Part shown: positions 7,782 through 16,323 of the stretch, one piece after another
Layout: the number at the start of each line of letters is the position of its first letter
How positions within the stretch are numbered: the first letter of the stretch is position 1
Assembly: GCA_017516785.1 (NCBI GenBank)
Contig: JAFXAV010000028.1
Location: 62,001-126,000, forward strand
Length of the DNA stretch: 64,000 bases
Direction: 5' to 3'
From: Oscillospiraceae bacterium
GTDB taxonomy: Bacteria; Bacillota_A; Clostridia; Oscillospirales; Oscillospiraceae
Made by a program: the position numbers and the translations under genes
Notes under the pieces: model-generated
Told to the model about the DNA's origin: nothing
Database searches by the model: none
The model's input: only the letters and a program-made list of their open reading frames with translations

Positions 7782-8912
7782 TTACATTTCGTAGGTCAGG
7801 CTGCCTACCAGTTCAGCGAAGTGGATCGCACCCGCCAGACGAGCCTTGAACTTCAGGTTTCTCAGCTGTCTGGAAGCCTTCTCGGTTGCAGAGATTGCAG
7901 CAGAGACAGGGACAGAGGTGGTGTAGCCGGGGATGGTGTTGCCATCCAGGTCGAACTCTTCCTCTGCAATGCCGCCCCGATCCTGACCACGCTTCAGGGA
8001 TGCAACCATCTGGTTCTGCACCAGAGCGATACCTGCGTCAGTGTAGGGCACCTTGGGGACAGTCATGAACAGGTTGCCGACGGAAACCTGCATATCGTTC
8101 TTCTGCCAGTCACGGAAACGAATGATGTCGGCCCATTCACCAGCAATGACTGTGCCGCCGAGGGTGACATTCTTGTTGCCGATGGTGAAGAAGTAGTTGC
8201 CGTTCTTCTTGGACAGAACAGCAGTTTCGGTGGTGCTCAGCTTAGCGGGGCTGACCTTTGCCAGCATCTTGAAAGCTGCGGTTTCGCTACCGGAATCATA
8301 CTGGAGCCACTTTGCAACGAAAGCGACGTTCATATACTGATTCTGAACAGGAATATCACCATCAGCCTGGGAGCTGGACTCACGGCCATAGATCCAGAGG
8401 GTTCGGAAGTATTCGCCGGTCACAGTGGGCGTACACTGGACTTCACCGCCCTCGGTCGTGCTGAAGCAATCCATCTCAGTGTAGCAGAACATCTTCTCCT
8501 GAGTCTCGATATACTCAGCGATATCTCCGTACTGGGCGGAGTCGACGCCTGCGGTGCAAACGACGTACCAACCGTCGTTGTCGATGGCCCGCTTGATGGT
8601 CTCAACTGCGGTTTCCACTCCATCGCCAGATGCCTGAATGGGAGCGATGTAGATCTTGGTGGGTCTCGGAGACTGACCGAAAGCCACCTGTGCCGCCAGA
8701 CCCACAGGATCGGGATTATTGCCGCTGACAACCCAACCTGCGGCCAGAACCTCGTCCATAGACGAATATTCGCCGACCAGGGGAGGTGCCGTATCGGGTG
8801 CTACCTGGGGCAGCGGTCCTACGAGAAGCAGATTGTCGAAGCTGCTTTCATCGACGATAGGAGACTTCAGATCGATGTCGACAGTCGCAATCAGATCGTA
8901 GTTCTTACTCAT
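7782..8912 (-). CDS. Tail sheath protein (DUF3383-like)
   Basis: 376 residues. It begins [32 protein letters not shown] and contains the region around 30-60 and the [12 protein letters not shown] strand typical of DUF3383 sheath proteins, with a C-terminal [24 protein letters not shown] and [24 protein letters not shown]. Proteins of this family polymerise around the tube and contract on infection. The start overlaps the stop of the tail terminator gene by 8 nt, and the tube gene follows after 16 nt. This gene and the tube gene together establish a myovirus-like tail. Confidence 0.9.
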   Translation of the reverse strand: MSKNYDLIATVDIDLKSPIVDESSFDNLLLVGPLPQVAPDTAPPLVGEYSSMDEVLAAGWVVSGNNPDPVGLAAQVAFGQSPRPTKIYIAPIQASGDGVETAVETIKRAIDNDGWYVVCTAGVDSAQYGDIAEYIETQEKMFCYTEMDCFSTTEGGEVQCTPTVTGEYFRTLWIYGRESSSQADGDIPVQNQYMNVAFVAKWLQYDSGSETAAFKMLAKVSPAKLSTTETAVLSKKNGNYFFTIGNKNVTLGGTVIAGEWADIIRFRDWQKNDMQVSVGNLFMTVPKVPYTDAGIALVQNQMVASLKRGQDRGGIAEEEFDLDGNTIPGYTTSVPVSAAISATEKASRQLRNLKFKARLAGAIHFAELVGSLTYEM

Positions 8913-9654
8913 TGCCTATTTCCTCCTTTATTTCAACTTCTGTAAAGTATCCGGTTTCCAGCTGGGCGAGTTCATTGGAGCCACCACTGCTGGAAGTAAA
9001 ATCGGTAGTCGGGATGATTACCGGGTTCATCCGATCGATCTCGGCAGAGCTATCCTTGCCCTGTCCGGTTGTGCTTGTTGCCTTGGGCGGTTCTACGGGT
9101 GTGTATATCGGATCTCCGTTCTCGTCAATATACCCGGAGGGATACTGAATACTGTCTTCAGACAGAACGGCCGTGTTACCAACAGCCTGCTGAGTGAAGT
9201 AGAGCATGAGATTCAATCGGGATCTGTACTCGTAGTTGTTGTCGTTGACCAGACCTGTAAGTTCCTGGATATCACCATCAATCATGAGAGACAGATCGTT
9301 CCGGTTGCACCAGTTGATTACGAACTCGGAGCCAAGGAAGTCAGCAAAGGCAAGCATATCCTCTACCGCTGTATCCTCATAAGCAAAGGGCTTGCCGTTG
9401 TCATCAAGGACAGGGGCGCCGTGGGTGAACAGATCGACCACAACACTAACCCGGGATGCGTATGCGGCGACAGTCTGACCGTCTACCTGATACCGTGCGG
9501 AATCCCACGACCGTTTGACATTTCCAAATGTCAAGGTAACGAGGGCAAGATCAGGCTTCGCAGCTCTGCTCTGCCTCGTGAAGGCTACATTGGCACTTGC
9601 GAAATACCGCTGAGTCAGAGCCAGGAACAGCTCCTTTACCGTGGAAAGTCTCAT
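8905..9654 (-). CDS. Tail terminator / neck protein (LIC_12616-like)
   Basis: 249 residues, starting [29 protein letters not shown], with the [17 protein letters not shown] and [10 protein letters not shown] segments and [42 protein letters not shown] seen in neck terminator proteins of the LIC_12616 family. It would cap the tail tube and sheath and join the tail to the head. The last 70 residues are low complexity, rich in Ser, Gly and Thr. Overlaps of 4 and 8 nt with its neighbours indicate tight coupling. Confidence 0.8.
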   Translation of the reverse strand: MRLSTVKELFLALTQRYFASANVAFTRQSRAAKPDLALVTLTFGNVKRSWDSARYQVDGQTVAAYASRVSVVVDLFTHGAPVLDDNGKPFAYEDTAVEDMLAFADFLGSEFVINWCNRNDLSLMIDGDIQELTGLVNDNNYEYRSRLNLMLYFTQQAVGNTAVLSEDSIQYPSGYIDENGDPIYTPVEPPKATSTTGQGKDSSAEIDRMNPVIIPTTDFTSSSGGSNELAQLETGYFTEVEIKEEIGNE

Positions 9655-10064
9655 GTGCCTCTACCTCCCTCCCGAACGGTGGGCAAGCCAACCGGAGGAT
9701 CCAGGTCTGTGGTTCCGGCTGCATCAGTGGGCACCATAACAAACTGGTAGTTGTAGTGTGACAGAATCGTGTGATCCCAAAGCTGGCAGCTTTCGCACTC
9801 ATACCAGTATCCGTGGTAGTAGACCAGGTCGCCTTTCTGGTTCTTCTTCTGATCGGCGACGTTGAGTTCAATCTCACCATGGCCTTCCAGTCGTTTCACC
9901 ATACGCTGGCCTTCAGGAAGTGCAGCCATTTCATCCGTGCCAAGAGGATGGAGGTTCAGACTGGCTCCAAAGTCGGAGTGGGAAGACCTCACATATCCCT
10001 TGATTATGGATTGTTCACCGAACCGCCGGATCCAGTAGTTCTTATTGAACAGTCTGATATTCAT
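9651..10064 (-). CDS. Head closure / neck structural protein
   Basis: 137 residues from ATG 10064, which is preceded by GAGGTG; longer readings upstream overlap the previous gene. The protein runs MNIRLFNKNYWIRRFGEQSIIKGYVRSSHSDFG, then KNQKGDLVYYHGYWYECESCQLWDHTILSHYNYQFVMVP. A small beta-rich protein with a YYHGYWYEC strand in this slot (between gp10-like and tail terminator genes) is likely the head closure or neck protein. I do not recognise a specific Pfam family. The C-terminus is a Pro/Gly tail. Its stop overlaps the next start by 4 nt. Confidence 0.6.
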   Translation of the reverse strand: MNIRLFNKNYWIRRFGEQSIIKGYVRSSHSDFGASLNLHPLGTDEMAALPEGQRMVKRLEGHGEIELNVADQKKNQKGDLVYYHGYWYECESCQLWDHTILSHYNYQFVMVPTDAAGTTDLDPPVGLPTVREGGRGT

Positions 10065-10068
10065 TGGT

Positions 10069-10521
10069 TCACCTCGGCTTAATCTGATAGTTGACATGGC
10101 CTCGCATTGTGCTGCTGTCAATCAGAGGAGTTGCAGATTTCTTCTTTGCAATGGTCGAAGGTGCATTGGCGGCAAAGCCGCCGTTGACGATCTCGTCCTG
10201 AACCAGACCCTTTGCAGTTACACCAAGCCGTTTCAGAGCGGCCTCTGCTGTTCCGCCCTGGCCGATTGCTTTGTTGACCTGATTGCAGGCTGCCTTCAGT
10301 TCATCTTCGTGATTCTCGAAGCTCTGCTTCATGAAAGGACGAGCTGGTCTATCAGATCCGCCGTATTCGTTATAAGCAGCGATCTCGCAGATGTCAGCCC
10401 CGTTTTCATAGGTGGCATCACCTGCCTGAAAGCCTACCTGGACCTCAAGGTCCATCAGCTTGTTCAGTTCACGGACAAACTTCTTGCCTTCCGGGGTCAT
10501 GTCAGAAAAGGAAATCGCCAT
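10069..10521 (-). CDS. HK97 gp10-like neck / tail completion protein
   Basis: 150 residues from ATG 10521 (GGAGGTG 7 nt upstream). It contains MDLEVQVGFQAGDATYENGADICEIAAYNEYGGSDRPARPFMKQSF, the GA-x-AxxxExG and IPxRPFMxxxxE pattern of HK97 gp10-like and Mu-like tail completion proteins, and ends NGGFAANAPSTIAKKKSATPLIDSSTMRGHVNYQIK, which closely follows the family's TPLIDTGxLRxxI motif. It acts at the head-tail interface. The gene is 5 nt from the next gene downstream and overlaps the end of the upstream connector only in its longer unused reading. Confidence 0.82.
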   Translation of the reverse strand: MAISFSDMTPEGKKFVRELNKLMDLEVQVGFQAGDATYENGADICEIAAYNEYGGSDRPARPFMKQSFENHEDELKAACNQVNKAIGQGGTAEAALKRLGVTAKGLVQDEIVNGGFAANAPSTIAKKKSATPLIDSSTMRGHVNYQIKPR

Positions 10522-10525
10522 GGCA

Positions 10526-10921
10526 TTACACCTCCCGTTCTCCACTGCAATGGATGGGTACGATTACCATTCTCCTGAGCTGAAGGAACTGGACGCCGTA
10601 AACAGTCAGGCCGAGTTCGGCATCCGCTGCGAGGTTGGATGCCTGATTGGCACCAAAGCTGACGCTGCTGCCGCCCTCGGATACGCTTCCAACAGCGAAG
10701 CCGATGCCGATAGTTCCAAGATCCCCCAGCGGGCTGTTGCCAAGACCGGCCATCTTCATCTTGTGGCATACGAGATAGGCAATCGCCTGATCGTACAGCT
10801 TGCCAAACTTCTTCTTGCTAACCATCGGTTGAACAATGCCGATCCAGTGGCCGAGTTCGCAGTCTTCCACGGAATCGAACTCCGCACCAATCAGGCGGAT
10901 GATTTCAATGGCCTTTCTCAT
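10526..10921 (-). CDS. Head-tail connector (DUF4054-like)
   Basis: 131 residues: [55 protein letters not shown], then [23 protein letters not shown] and [26 protein letters not shown]. The alpha-helical N-terminus followed by the GxVxSxSEGxxSxSF segment and the C-terminal YGxxFLxLRR motif match DUF4054, an adaptor that docks on the portal. It is placed right after the capsid gene group, as in other members. Confidence 0.85.
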   Translation of the reverse strand: MRKAIEIIRLIGAEFDSVEDCELGHWIGIVQPMVSKKKFGKLYDQAIAYLVCHKMKMAGLGNSPLGDLGTIGIGFAVGSVSEGGSSVSFGANQASNLAADAELGLTVYGVQFLQLRRMVIVPIHCSGEREV

Positions 10922-10933
10922 GACAGCAGCTCC

Positions 10934-11242
10934 TTACTGTGCGTTTTCCTTGGCCTTAGCAGCAGTACGTCTGGTTCCTTTGGCCTTGGGCTGCTCATCG
11001 GTAGACTGGTTTTCACCAGACTCCTCACCCCCACCTACCTGCTCGTCGTGCTCCTCAGCGATCTCTTCCTGCTTGGGGGGCTCGGCGACGGGAGCGGTGA
11101 TCTCCAGCATCTTACGCTTAACGAAAGCCTGGATGGAGGGCAGCTTTGCGGTCTTCTCATGAGCCGGCATGGTATGATCAGGCATCAGGATGGTGCCGTT
11201 GATATGGATGATCTTGGAGCTGATGTTCTTGATGGTATACAT
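10934..11242 (-). CDS. Small head-region protein with acidic/Lys-rich tail
   Basis: 102 residues. The first 50 (MYTIKNISSKIIHINGTILMPDHTMPAHEKTAKLPSIQAFVKRKMLEITAP) form a compact beta-rich head; the rest is a charged, low-complexity tail rich in Glu, Gln and Gly and ending in Ala/Lys (TRRTAAKAKENAQ). Phage genomes with DUF2184 capsids often have such a protein between the capsid and connector genes, but I cannot name its function. It lies after an imperfect terminator at 11311-11342. Confidence 0.6.
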   Translation of the reverse strand: MYTIKNISSKIIHINGTILMPDHTMPAHEKTAKLPSIQAFVKRKMLEITAPVAEPPKQEEIAEEHDEQVGGGEESGENQSTDEQPKAKGTRRTAAKAKENAQ

Positions 11243-11310
11243 GATTCATAACCTCCTATAAAATTCGCCAGCAGAGCGGCGTAAAAAAGAATCGTCGTTA
11301 CCAGAATGGT

Positions 11311-11342
11311 GCGGAGGAGTCGCCGCCTGGTAACTCCTCCGC
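11311..11342 (-). terminator. Hairpin between capsid gene and connector genes
   Basis: A 10-bp stem GCGGAGGAGT/ACTCCTCCGC with a 12-nt loop lies 8 nt past the capsid stop. No T-run follows directly (a T-run comes about 20 nt later), so it may stabilise the capsid mRNA or act as a weak attenuator. Confidence 0.5.
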
Positions 11343-11349
11343 ATAAAAA

Positions 11350-12390
11350 TTAGCCCACGCCGACAGCGATCAGAGCGGACAGGGGGTAGTAGAAGATGAC
11401 ACCCGCGGTACGAGCCTCGCAGGGAACGACAACCTCCAGGTTCTTAGCCTGAAGGGGGTACTGGTAGAACGCCATGGGGTTCTCCAGGGACATCTTCTCG
11501 GGGTCGTTGTGGAACAGGAAAGCCACACCCTGACCGCCCCCGGCGGCAGCATAGGGGTTGGTGCCCACGGCGGTGGCGTTCAGCTCGGGAGCGGGAACGA
11601 TGTTCTTCAGGTAGGGAGCGTTGTCCAGAATGAACTTCTTGACGGTGATGGTGGTGTCGGGGATACGCTTGTTGCTGATGTGCATGAACACATTGGAGGG
11701 CACACACAGAGTATCGGGACGCTCCACATTCATGGTGGTGGCATCAACCTGCTCCTGCATACCGTTGACATCAGCCAGAATCTCGTCGGCGGTCTTCTCC
11801 AGCCAGGAAGTCTTGCCGGACTCGGCACCCTCGGTGATAGCGAACATGGGAACGTTCTGGCCCTCGGACAGAACACCCATCAGACCAGATTCCTCGTCAC
11901 CAGCCCAAGCGATGCGGTTGTTCAGGCTGTCGATCTGGAAGCGAGCGGACTCAGCCTTGCGGGAGTCCAGGGACTTGCCGGCCAGACGGGAAGCACGCAT
12001 CTCCTGAGCGGAGTAGCCGTAGGAAGCGCCCAGGGACTTGATCTGGGCCAGGCTGGGCTTGCCGGTCACATCAGCACGGGGCAGGTCGTCTGCGTAGTTG
12101 CTGATGATCTTTGCCAGACCGGTCTTGTCGTAGGTATAGTAGGTGATGGTCTCCGCACCAGCATCGGCCTCAGAACTTGCAGGGAACAGGCTCAGGGCGG
12201 TGAGCTGGGGGTACTGCTTGTCATAGGATTTGGCCTTGACATGATCCAGCTCACGAGCGAAGAAGACGGATGCATCCTCAGCGCTGTCGAAGCGGGTGCC
12301 AGGGGAAGCCATGATAGCAGTAGGGATGGCGGAGTTCAGCAGAGCCTTCTGCTCGTTGCTGTCGTAATGAGTATGCTTCTGAGTAGTCAT
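11350..12390 (-). CDS. Major capsid protein (DUF2184-like)
   Basis: 346 residues with an HK97-fold type layout. Typical DUF2184 segments are visible: PTAIMASPGTRFDSAEDASVFFARELDHVKAKSYDKQYPQLTALSLFPASSEADAGAETITYYTYDKTG, SLGASYGYSAQEMRASRLAGKSLDSRKAESARFQIDSLNNRIAWAGD and C-terminal MAFYQYPLQAKNLEVVVPCEARTAGVIFYYPLSALIAVGVG. A strong AAGGAGGTAAAG ribosome site lies before ATG 12390. Codon choice is strongly biased (CTG, GGC, GAC), as expected for the most abundant virion protein. It follows the cement protein and nested scaffold. Confidence 0.92.
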   Translation of the reverse strand: MTTQKHTHYDSNEQKALLNSAIPTAIMASPGTRFDSAEDASVFFARELDHVKAKSYDKQYPQLTALSLFPASSEADAGAETITYYTYDKTGLAKIISNYADDLPRADVTGKPSLAQIKSLGASYGYSAQEMRASRLAGKSLDSRKAESARFQIDSLNNRIAWAGDEESGLMGVLSEGQNVPMFAITEGAESGKTSWLEKTADEILADVNGMQEQVDATTMNVERPDTLCVPSNVFMHISNKRIPDTTITVKKFILDNAPYLKNIVPAPELNATAVGTNPYAAAGGGQGVAFLFHNDPEKMSLENPMAFYQYPLQAKNLEVVVPCEARTAGVIFYYPLSALIAVGVG

Positions 12391-12409
12391 TTCACTTTAC
12401 CTCCTTGAC

Positions 12410-12901
12410 TTACTGAGCCATGTTGAACAGCTCGATGGGAGCAACCTGAGCGGCGGTATCGACACCGCCCAGGAAGCGGGCCTTAATAGCAACATTGCCG
12501 TCGGCAGAGTTGGTGAAGCAGCCAGCCTCCTCACCGGAAGCAATCATGTAGACGGTTTCGCCGTAGGCAGGCTTGACATCGGCAGCGATACGGCCGTAGA
12601 TGCGACCATAACGCATGACACCGACGGAAACGCCGTTACGCAGGGCCAGCTTGCCGTCCATGTCGTACTCGGTGGTGCGGCCATTGACAACGATGCCCTC
12701 GAACTTGGCGGCGGTAGCGCCGGAAGCAGGAAGGTTGACATTGATGCCGGGCTTGGTGCCCTGCACCACACCAACACCGAACTTCAGAACACCGTTCTCT
12801 GCTTCGTTCAGGAAGGTGTCGATGGCGTGGGGAGCCAGATCAACGATGCCGCCTGCGGCACCGATGGGGGTGTTGTAACCGTAATGGGTCTGTGCGCTCA
12901 T
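12410..12901 (-). CDS. Structural cement / decoration protein (P22 gp24-like)
   Basis: 163 residues: YNTPIGAAGGIVDLAPHAIDTFLNEAENGVLKFGVGVVQGTKPG, then FEGIVVNGRTTEYDMDGKLALRNGVSVGVMRYGRIYGRIAADVKPAYGETVYMIASGEEAGCFTN. The order of gated glycine-rich strands and the GRIYGRIA...GETVYM segment match the structural cement protein family that reinforces the outside of phage capsids. It precedes the capsid gene by 19 nt and shares its codon bias. Confidence 0.85.
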   Translation of the reverse strand: MSAQTHYGYNTPIGAAGGIVDLAPHAIDTFLNEAENGVLKFGVGVVQGTKPGINVNLPASGATAAKFEGIVVNGRTTEYDMDGKLALRNGVSVGVMRYGRIYGRIAADVKPAYGETVYMIASGEEAGCFTNSADGNVAIKARFLGGVDTAAQVAPIELFNMAQ

Positions 12902-12922
12902 TTTACATTCCTCCTTGTTGGA

Positions 12923-13855
12923 TTACTGTTTCTTGTTCCGACGAGCGATCATGCGACCACGAGCGGCTTCGGCAGATTCCTCGACCTCAGCGGCGGCAGG
13001 CTTGCCATCGGAGTTGAACATCTGCTGCTTCTGGTAGTTGGTGTCCTTGACGGACTTGGTCTCGATGTCGGCAACAGCCATGTCATAAGCAGCATTGACA
13101 TAAGCTGCACTCTTGCCGTCCAGACGCAGGTTGGGACGAACGGCCTTGATGATCGCCTTCTTAGCGTCCATGATCCGCAGTGTCTCCAGACCATCCAGAT
13201 TCAGCTTGCGGCCCATCATGCCGAGCTGAATGCGGGTGCGGATAATAGCATCCACGGAGTCAGCGTTCATCTTGCCACCCTCGGGCTCGGTGACCACAGC
13301 GGGTTCCTCAGCATCCTCGCCATCCTCGGATACAGCGGTGCCGATGACAGGGGTTTCCTCTCCCTTGCCGTCCTTGACCTCGGGTTCGGTGGCGGGTGCC
13401 GCAGGCTCCTCAGTGGCAGGCTCATTATCGGTATTGCCATAGTCAGCCTTAGCCAGCAGAGTGTCGATGATGTCGAACAGAATACCCATGTCTTCGTCCT
13501 GCTGGGCAATCACACCCTGAGCAGCCTCCATGTTCTCGGGAGCGCCGGCCGCATCACGGCGATCACGGCGGTCCTTGACCATCTGGACCTTCTCCTCGGT
13601 GGTAGGCTCCGCAGCAGGTTCGGCCACACCCTCACCATCGGTGGTGGGAGTTTCGGGGTCCTCGACGGCGGGAGTCTCCTCGTTGTTGTCCACAATGACT
13701 TCGGTGGCGGCAGGTTCGGAGGTGGGCTTATCCTCATCATCTGCCTTGTGGGCAAGATGGTTGTTCCGTCTTGCCTTGTACTCCTCAATGGCCTGGGTGA
13801 GTTCCTCGGGGGACAGCACGCCATCACCATGAGCAGTATTCTTGGGGTTGCTCAT
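12923..13855 (-). CDS. Nested scaffold protein, internal start within DUF2213 gene
   Basis: Codon 188 of the protease gene is an ATG at 13855 preceded by AAAGGAGGAAAAGTA, a near-perfect ribosome binding site 8 nt upstream, which is stronger than that of the full-length start. Internal initiation would give a 310-residue protein (MSNPKNTAHGDGVLSPEELTQAI...) equal to the scaffold part without the protease. This is the arrangement of lambda C and Nu3, in which the nested product is the main scaffold. The call is an inference from the ribosome site and the domain border. Confidence 0.7.
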   Translation of the reverse strand: MSNPKNTAHGDGVLSPEELTQAIEEYKARRNNHLAHKADDEDKPTSEPAATEVIVDNNEETPAVEDPETPTTDGEGVAEPAAEPTTEEKVQMVKDRRDRRDAAGAPENMEAAQGVIAQQDEDMGILFDIIDTLLAKADYGNTDNEPATEEPAAPATEPEVKDGKGEETPVIGTAVSEDGEDAEEPAVVTEPEGGKMNADSVDAIIRTRIQLGMMGRKLNLDGLETLRIMDAKKAIIKAVRPNLRLDGKSAAYVNAAYDMAVADIETKSVKDTNYQKQQMFNSDGKPAAAEVEESAEAARGRMIARRNKKQ

Positions 13856-14416
13856 TACTTTTCCTCCTTTGAGCGAATTCTTGGAGTCACGGCTGTCAAT
13901 ATTGAGCCGTGCCTGTTCACCCGCCCGTGCTTCCCGAACAAGGGCCAGGTGATTGATTCGGATGTTTTTCTGGATGGCGTCGTAGCGCTGACCATTCCAC
14001 TCTCCCGGAGTCTCGTCAAGGTCAAGGTTGTATCCCAAGGAAAGCTCCTTCAGACCAGCCCTTTTCATTGCGTCCGTGTCATGGATGATGATTTCAGCAC
14101 GAACATCGTTTCCACTGCGGTATCCTTCAGTCAGAATCGTTCCAATCTGGTTGCCCTGGACATTATCCTTCGTGACAAGCCCAGCTTCATGAGTAATGAT
14201 GACAGGGCGACCTTTGTACGATTTAAGACTTTCGGGATTGAAAACATCCTCGGGGAGCCGCAGCTCCCTCCTGACTGTACCGTCAGGGTTCAGATACTCG
14301 AAGATACCTGTGCTTGTCAGAATGGGTCTGTCAACAAGGTAGCCTTCGGGTGTGTAATACGTCTGATCCAGCGGCAGGCTGTCCAGACGAATCACTTTTC
14401 TTAATTGCGGGGTCAC
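12923..14416 (-). CDS. DUF2213 prohead protease with C-terminal scaffold
   Basis: 497 residues. Residues 1-180 (DQTYYTPEGYLVDRPILTSTGIFEYLNPDGTVRRELRLPEDVFNPESLKSYKGRPVIITHE, ELSLGYNLDLDETPGEWNGQRYDAIQKNIRINHLALV) are the DUF2213 protease region. Residues 188-497 are a charged, repetitive scaffold region rich in Glu, Pro, Thr and Ala, with a more ordered C-terminus (RTRIQLGMMGRKLNLDGLETLRIMDAKKAIIKAV). Such fused proteases cut themselves and the scaffold during capsid maturation. A second strong start inside the gene should make the scaffold alone (next entry). Confidence 0.85.
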   Translation of the reverse strand: MTPQLRKVIRLDSLPLDQTYYTPEGYLVDRPILTSTGIFEYLNPDGTVRRELRLPEDVFNPESLKSYKGRPVIITHEAGLVTKDNVQGNQIGTILTEGYRSGNDVRAEIIIHDTDAMKRAGLKELSLGYNLDLDETPGEWNGQRYDAIQKNIRINHLALVREARAGEQARLNIDSRDSKNSLKGGKVMSNPKNTAHGDGVLSPEELTQAIEEYKARRNNHLAHKADDEDKPTSEPAATEVIVDNNEETPAVEDPETPTTDGEGVAEPAAEPTTEEKVQMVKDRRDRRDAAGAPENMEAAQGVIAQQDEDMGILFDIIDTLLAKADYGNTDNEPATEEPAAPATEPEVKDGKGEETPVIGTAVSEDGEDAEEPAVVTEPEGGKMNADSVDAIIRTRIQLGMMGRKLNLDGLETLRIMDAKKAIIKAVRPNLRLDGKSAAYVNAAYDMAVADIETKSVKDTNYQKQQMFNSDGKPAAAEVEESAEAARGRMIARRNKKQ

Positions 14417-14458
14417 AGCTCGTTCCCCTCCTTTCGGAGTCGTGTATTGACGGCAGTA

Positions 14459-14776
14459 TTAGGGGTCAATGGGATCGGTGTCTTCTTCGGTCTTGTCGCC
14501 TGCATTCGCAGTCAATTCGCCCGGTCCAAACACACTGCCGCCATCATCCGTATTGACCGCATTTGGCCCCTCAGCAACCTGAGTGATAAACTCAGTGAGC
14601 TTCAGAACAAGCATCTGGGCGTGCTCCAGTTCGTCCATCCGAAGATCGATGCAAGTGTCAACCATACTTGCATCTCCCTGCTCAAACTGTTCGATATCCA
14701 TGGTCAGATCACTGATACGTTCAGCGGCAGACTTGAGCTGACGAGCAAGAGCCCCGATTGCCATACCATTTTTCAC
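14459..14776 (-). CDS. Small coiled-coil protein of the head operon
   Basis: 105 residues from GTG 14776, chosen because AAAGGAGAG lies 8 nt upstream; a downstream ATG at 14764 is an alternative. The protein (AIGALARQLKSAAERISDLTMDIEQFEQGDASMVDTCIDLRMDELEHAQMLVLKLTEFI) is mostly helical with heptad-like spacing and ends in an acidic tail. I do not recognise a family. It sits between the MuF-like gene and the protease and could be an assembly factor. Confidence 0.55.
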   Translation of the reverse strand: MKNGMAIGALARQLKSAAERISDLTMDIEQFEQGDASMVDTCIDLRMDELEHAQMLVLKLTEFITQVAEGPNAVNTDDGGSVFGPGELTANAGDKTEEDTDPIDP

Positions 14777-14795
14777 GGCACTTCTCTCCTTTCTC

Positions 14796-14867
14796 CTAGA
14801 TTCGATACAGGAGATCCTCAACAGGATCGGGAGGGTCTCTGCTGTTCATCGGAAGCTTGATTGTCAT
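14796..14867 (-). CDS. Putative 23-residue peptide
   Basis: A short frame with ATG 14867 preceded by GGAGGTG at 8-nt spacing encodes MTIKLPMNSRDPPDPVEDLLYRI. It sits in the head operon between two other small genes with normal spacing. Nothing is known of it; the ribosome site is the only support. Confidence 0.4.
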   Translation of the reverse strand: MTIKLPMNSRDPPDPVEDLLYRI

Positions 14868-14904
14868 ACTTTATGACACCTCCATTTCAGGCGGTAACCA
14901 TTGG

Positions 14905-15078
14905 TCACTTTCCGTATCGATTCCTTCGGAATTCATTCTGCCATCCACGGAACTTATCCCTCTCTACTACGTCCTGCTCACATCTGCGGTTACATTGCTT
15001 TCGGTTCCTGGCGCAAACGCAGATGGTCTTTCCGTTTTCAATTCGGATAAAAACATTGATCTTTTCCTTTTGTTCCAT
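14905..15078 (-). CDS. Small basic Cys-containing protein
   Basis: 57 residues from ATG 15078, 6 nt downstream of the MuF-like gene's stop, with AAGGA upstream. The peptide (MEQKEKINVFIRIENGKTIC, then CARNRKQCNRRCEQDVVERDKF) has four cysteines spaced like a small zinc-binding finger and is rich in Arg and Lys. The function is unknown. Its coupling to the MuF-like gene suggests a head assembly or ejected accessory role. Confidence 0.6.
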   Translation of the reverse strand: MEQKEKINVFIRIENGKTICVCARNRKQCNRRCEQDVVERDKFRGWQNEFRRNRYGK

Positions 15079-15084
15079 GGCGCG

Positions 15085-16020
15085 TCATTCCTTCGGTTTG
15101 GAGTCTTTCATGGGAACATCCACAGTATCAATATTGAACTCCGGGATTGCAACACAACGGCAGCAGTAATCTTCGCCGGGATGACACCGTCTTCCGGTAT
15201 ACACTCTTCCCCTGCCCTTAGTGTCGTACCACATCTCAGGAGGGTCATCCCAGCTGATTACTTTTCCGTCCAGAGCCTTATGGCACGGACGAACACGGGA
15301 GTCCTTAGAAGTAGACCAACGGTACTTCTTACACCCAGCATCTTCCTGCTGCATCTTTGTGATCTGGGCGTTCAGTGTCGAAACCTGATCTCTGGCAAGG
15401 AGCTGTGCTTTTCTTCGGGACAGCTTGTACTGTTCCTGGATCTCTTTCGTGATCTGGGTGATGGAAGCACCCCGGCGGTAGCCATTCAGGACGATCTGTT
15501 GCATTTCACCGAGCGTTTCGTTCGGAATGCTCCTAATCTTCAGCACATTTTCATCCACCCAGCGGCGGATGGCGTGTTCGTAGAACGCACCGTTGTAGTA
15601 ATCACTGAACAGGTCGACTCCAAGGGTTTCCTTAACTGACCGCTTCCATTCCCGGAGGGTAGTATTCTTGGTCATTCTGGCGATCTTTCTGACCATATCA
15701 TCCAGACCGTACCGAGCCAGCTTCTGTTCCAGATCTTTGAAAATTTTCTGGAATACGGATCTAGCCTTATCTTCAATGTCCCGAATATCGTCAAAGCGAG
15801 AATCTCCCCGCTGATGGGCTTTGTAGGCTTCCATCAATTCGGGGAGATTTTCCTGCAATGTCTGGTTCAGGAGCCGCATATAGCCGTTGCATATACGTTT
15901 GAACTCCCGCTCTGCTGAATCCGGGTACTGGGGAGTTGTCTTGCCTTTCAGTGATTCGTGGCCGTGAAAGCGACCCTTTACCGTCTGTTTTACCATCAGT
16001 TGATGTTTGGTATTGTTCAA
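15085..16020 (-). CDS. SPP1 gp7 / MuF-like head morphogenesis protein
   Basis: 311 residues from TTG 16020, which has AAAGGGGGA 8 nt upstream; ATG 16062 is an in-frame alternative without a ribosome site. The protein has a helical N-terminus, the NGYRRGASITQITKEIQEQYKLSRRKAQLLARDQVSTLNAQITKMQQEDAGCKKYRWSTSKDSRVRPCHKALDGKVISW core and a RCHPGEDYCCRCVAIP end, the classic MuF C-terminal motif with conserved Arg, His and Cys residues. Such proteins sit inside the capsid near the portal and can be ejected. It lies downstream of the tRNA cluster, which separates it from the portal gene. Confidence 0.88.
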   Translation of the reverse strand: MNNTKHQLMVKQTVKGRFHGHESLKGKTTPQYPDSAEREFKRICNGYMRLLNQTLQENLPELMEAYKAHQRGDSRFDDIRDIEDKARSVFQKIFKDLEQKLARYGLDDMVRKIARMTKNTTLREWKRSVKETLGVDLFSDYYNGAFYEHAIRRWVDENVLKIRSIPNETLGEMQQIVLNGYRRGASITQITKEIQEQYKLSRRKAQLLARDQVSTLNAQITKMQQEDAGCKKYRWSTSKDSRVRPCHKALDGKVISWDDPPEMWYDTKGRGRVYTGRRCHPGEDYCCRCVAIPEFNIDTVDVPMKDSKPKE

Positions 16021-16083
16021 AGCAAATTCCCCCTTTCCCGGTGGTTTAGCAGGATTGTGCATGGTTTCTGCTGTAATTAGTGA

Positions 16084-16160
16084 TGGTTGTCCCGTTCGGA
16101 CTTGAACCGAAGACTAGACGGTTATGAGCTGCCGACTCTCACCAGCTGAGCTACGGGACC
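16084..16160 (-). tRNA. tRNA-Met (CAT)
   Basis: On the minus strand GGTCCCG begins the acceptor stem, the T-arm TTCGG-TTCAAGT-CCGAA is perfect, and CCA is encoded at the 3' end. The anticodon loop CTCATAA gives CAT. The anticodon stem has one mismatch, and position 1 (G) faces A72, which is unusual. A CAT tRNA may also be an isoleucine tRNA after lysidine modification; this cannot be told from sequence alone. Confidence 0.8.
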
Positions 16161-16241
16161 GTATTGCCAGTCCCCCGTGGCGAGCGAGGTGGCAGCCTTT
16201 CACTGGCTTGGCTGTTCATGTCTTGCAGTCCGTGAGGGGAC

Positions 16242-16317
16242 TGGTGCCCATGGAGGGGATCGAACCCCCGACTCACGGATTAAAAATCCGTTACTCTACC
16301 GTCTGAGTTACATGAGC
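16242..16317 (-). tRNA. tRNA-Lys (TTT)
   Basis: Acceptor GCTCATG pairs with CATGGGC, the anticodon stem ACGGA/TCCGT is perfect, loop TTTTTAA gives TTT, and the T-arm GGGGG-TTCGATC-CCCTC and encoded CCA are present. A hairpin and the conserved RNA element at 16324-16415 lie immediately upstream in the direction of transcription. Confidence 0.9.
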
Positions 16318-16323
16318 GTAAAG

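Noticed and set aside
12827..14404. Plus-strand 525-codon frame opposite the protease/scaffold gene
   Set aside because: Shadow of the strongly biased DUF2213 gene on the other strand.
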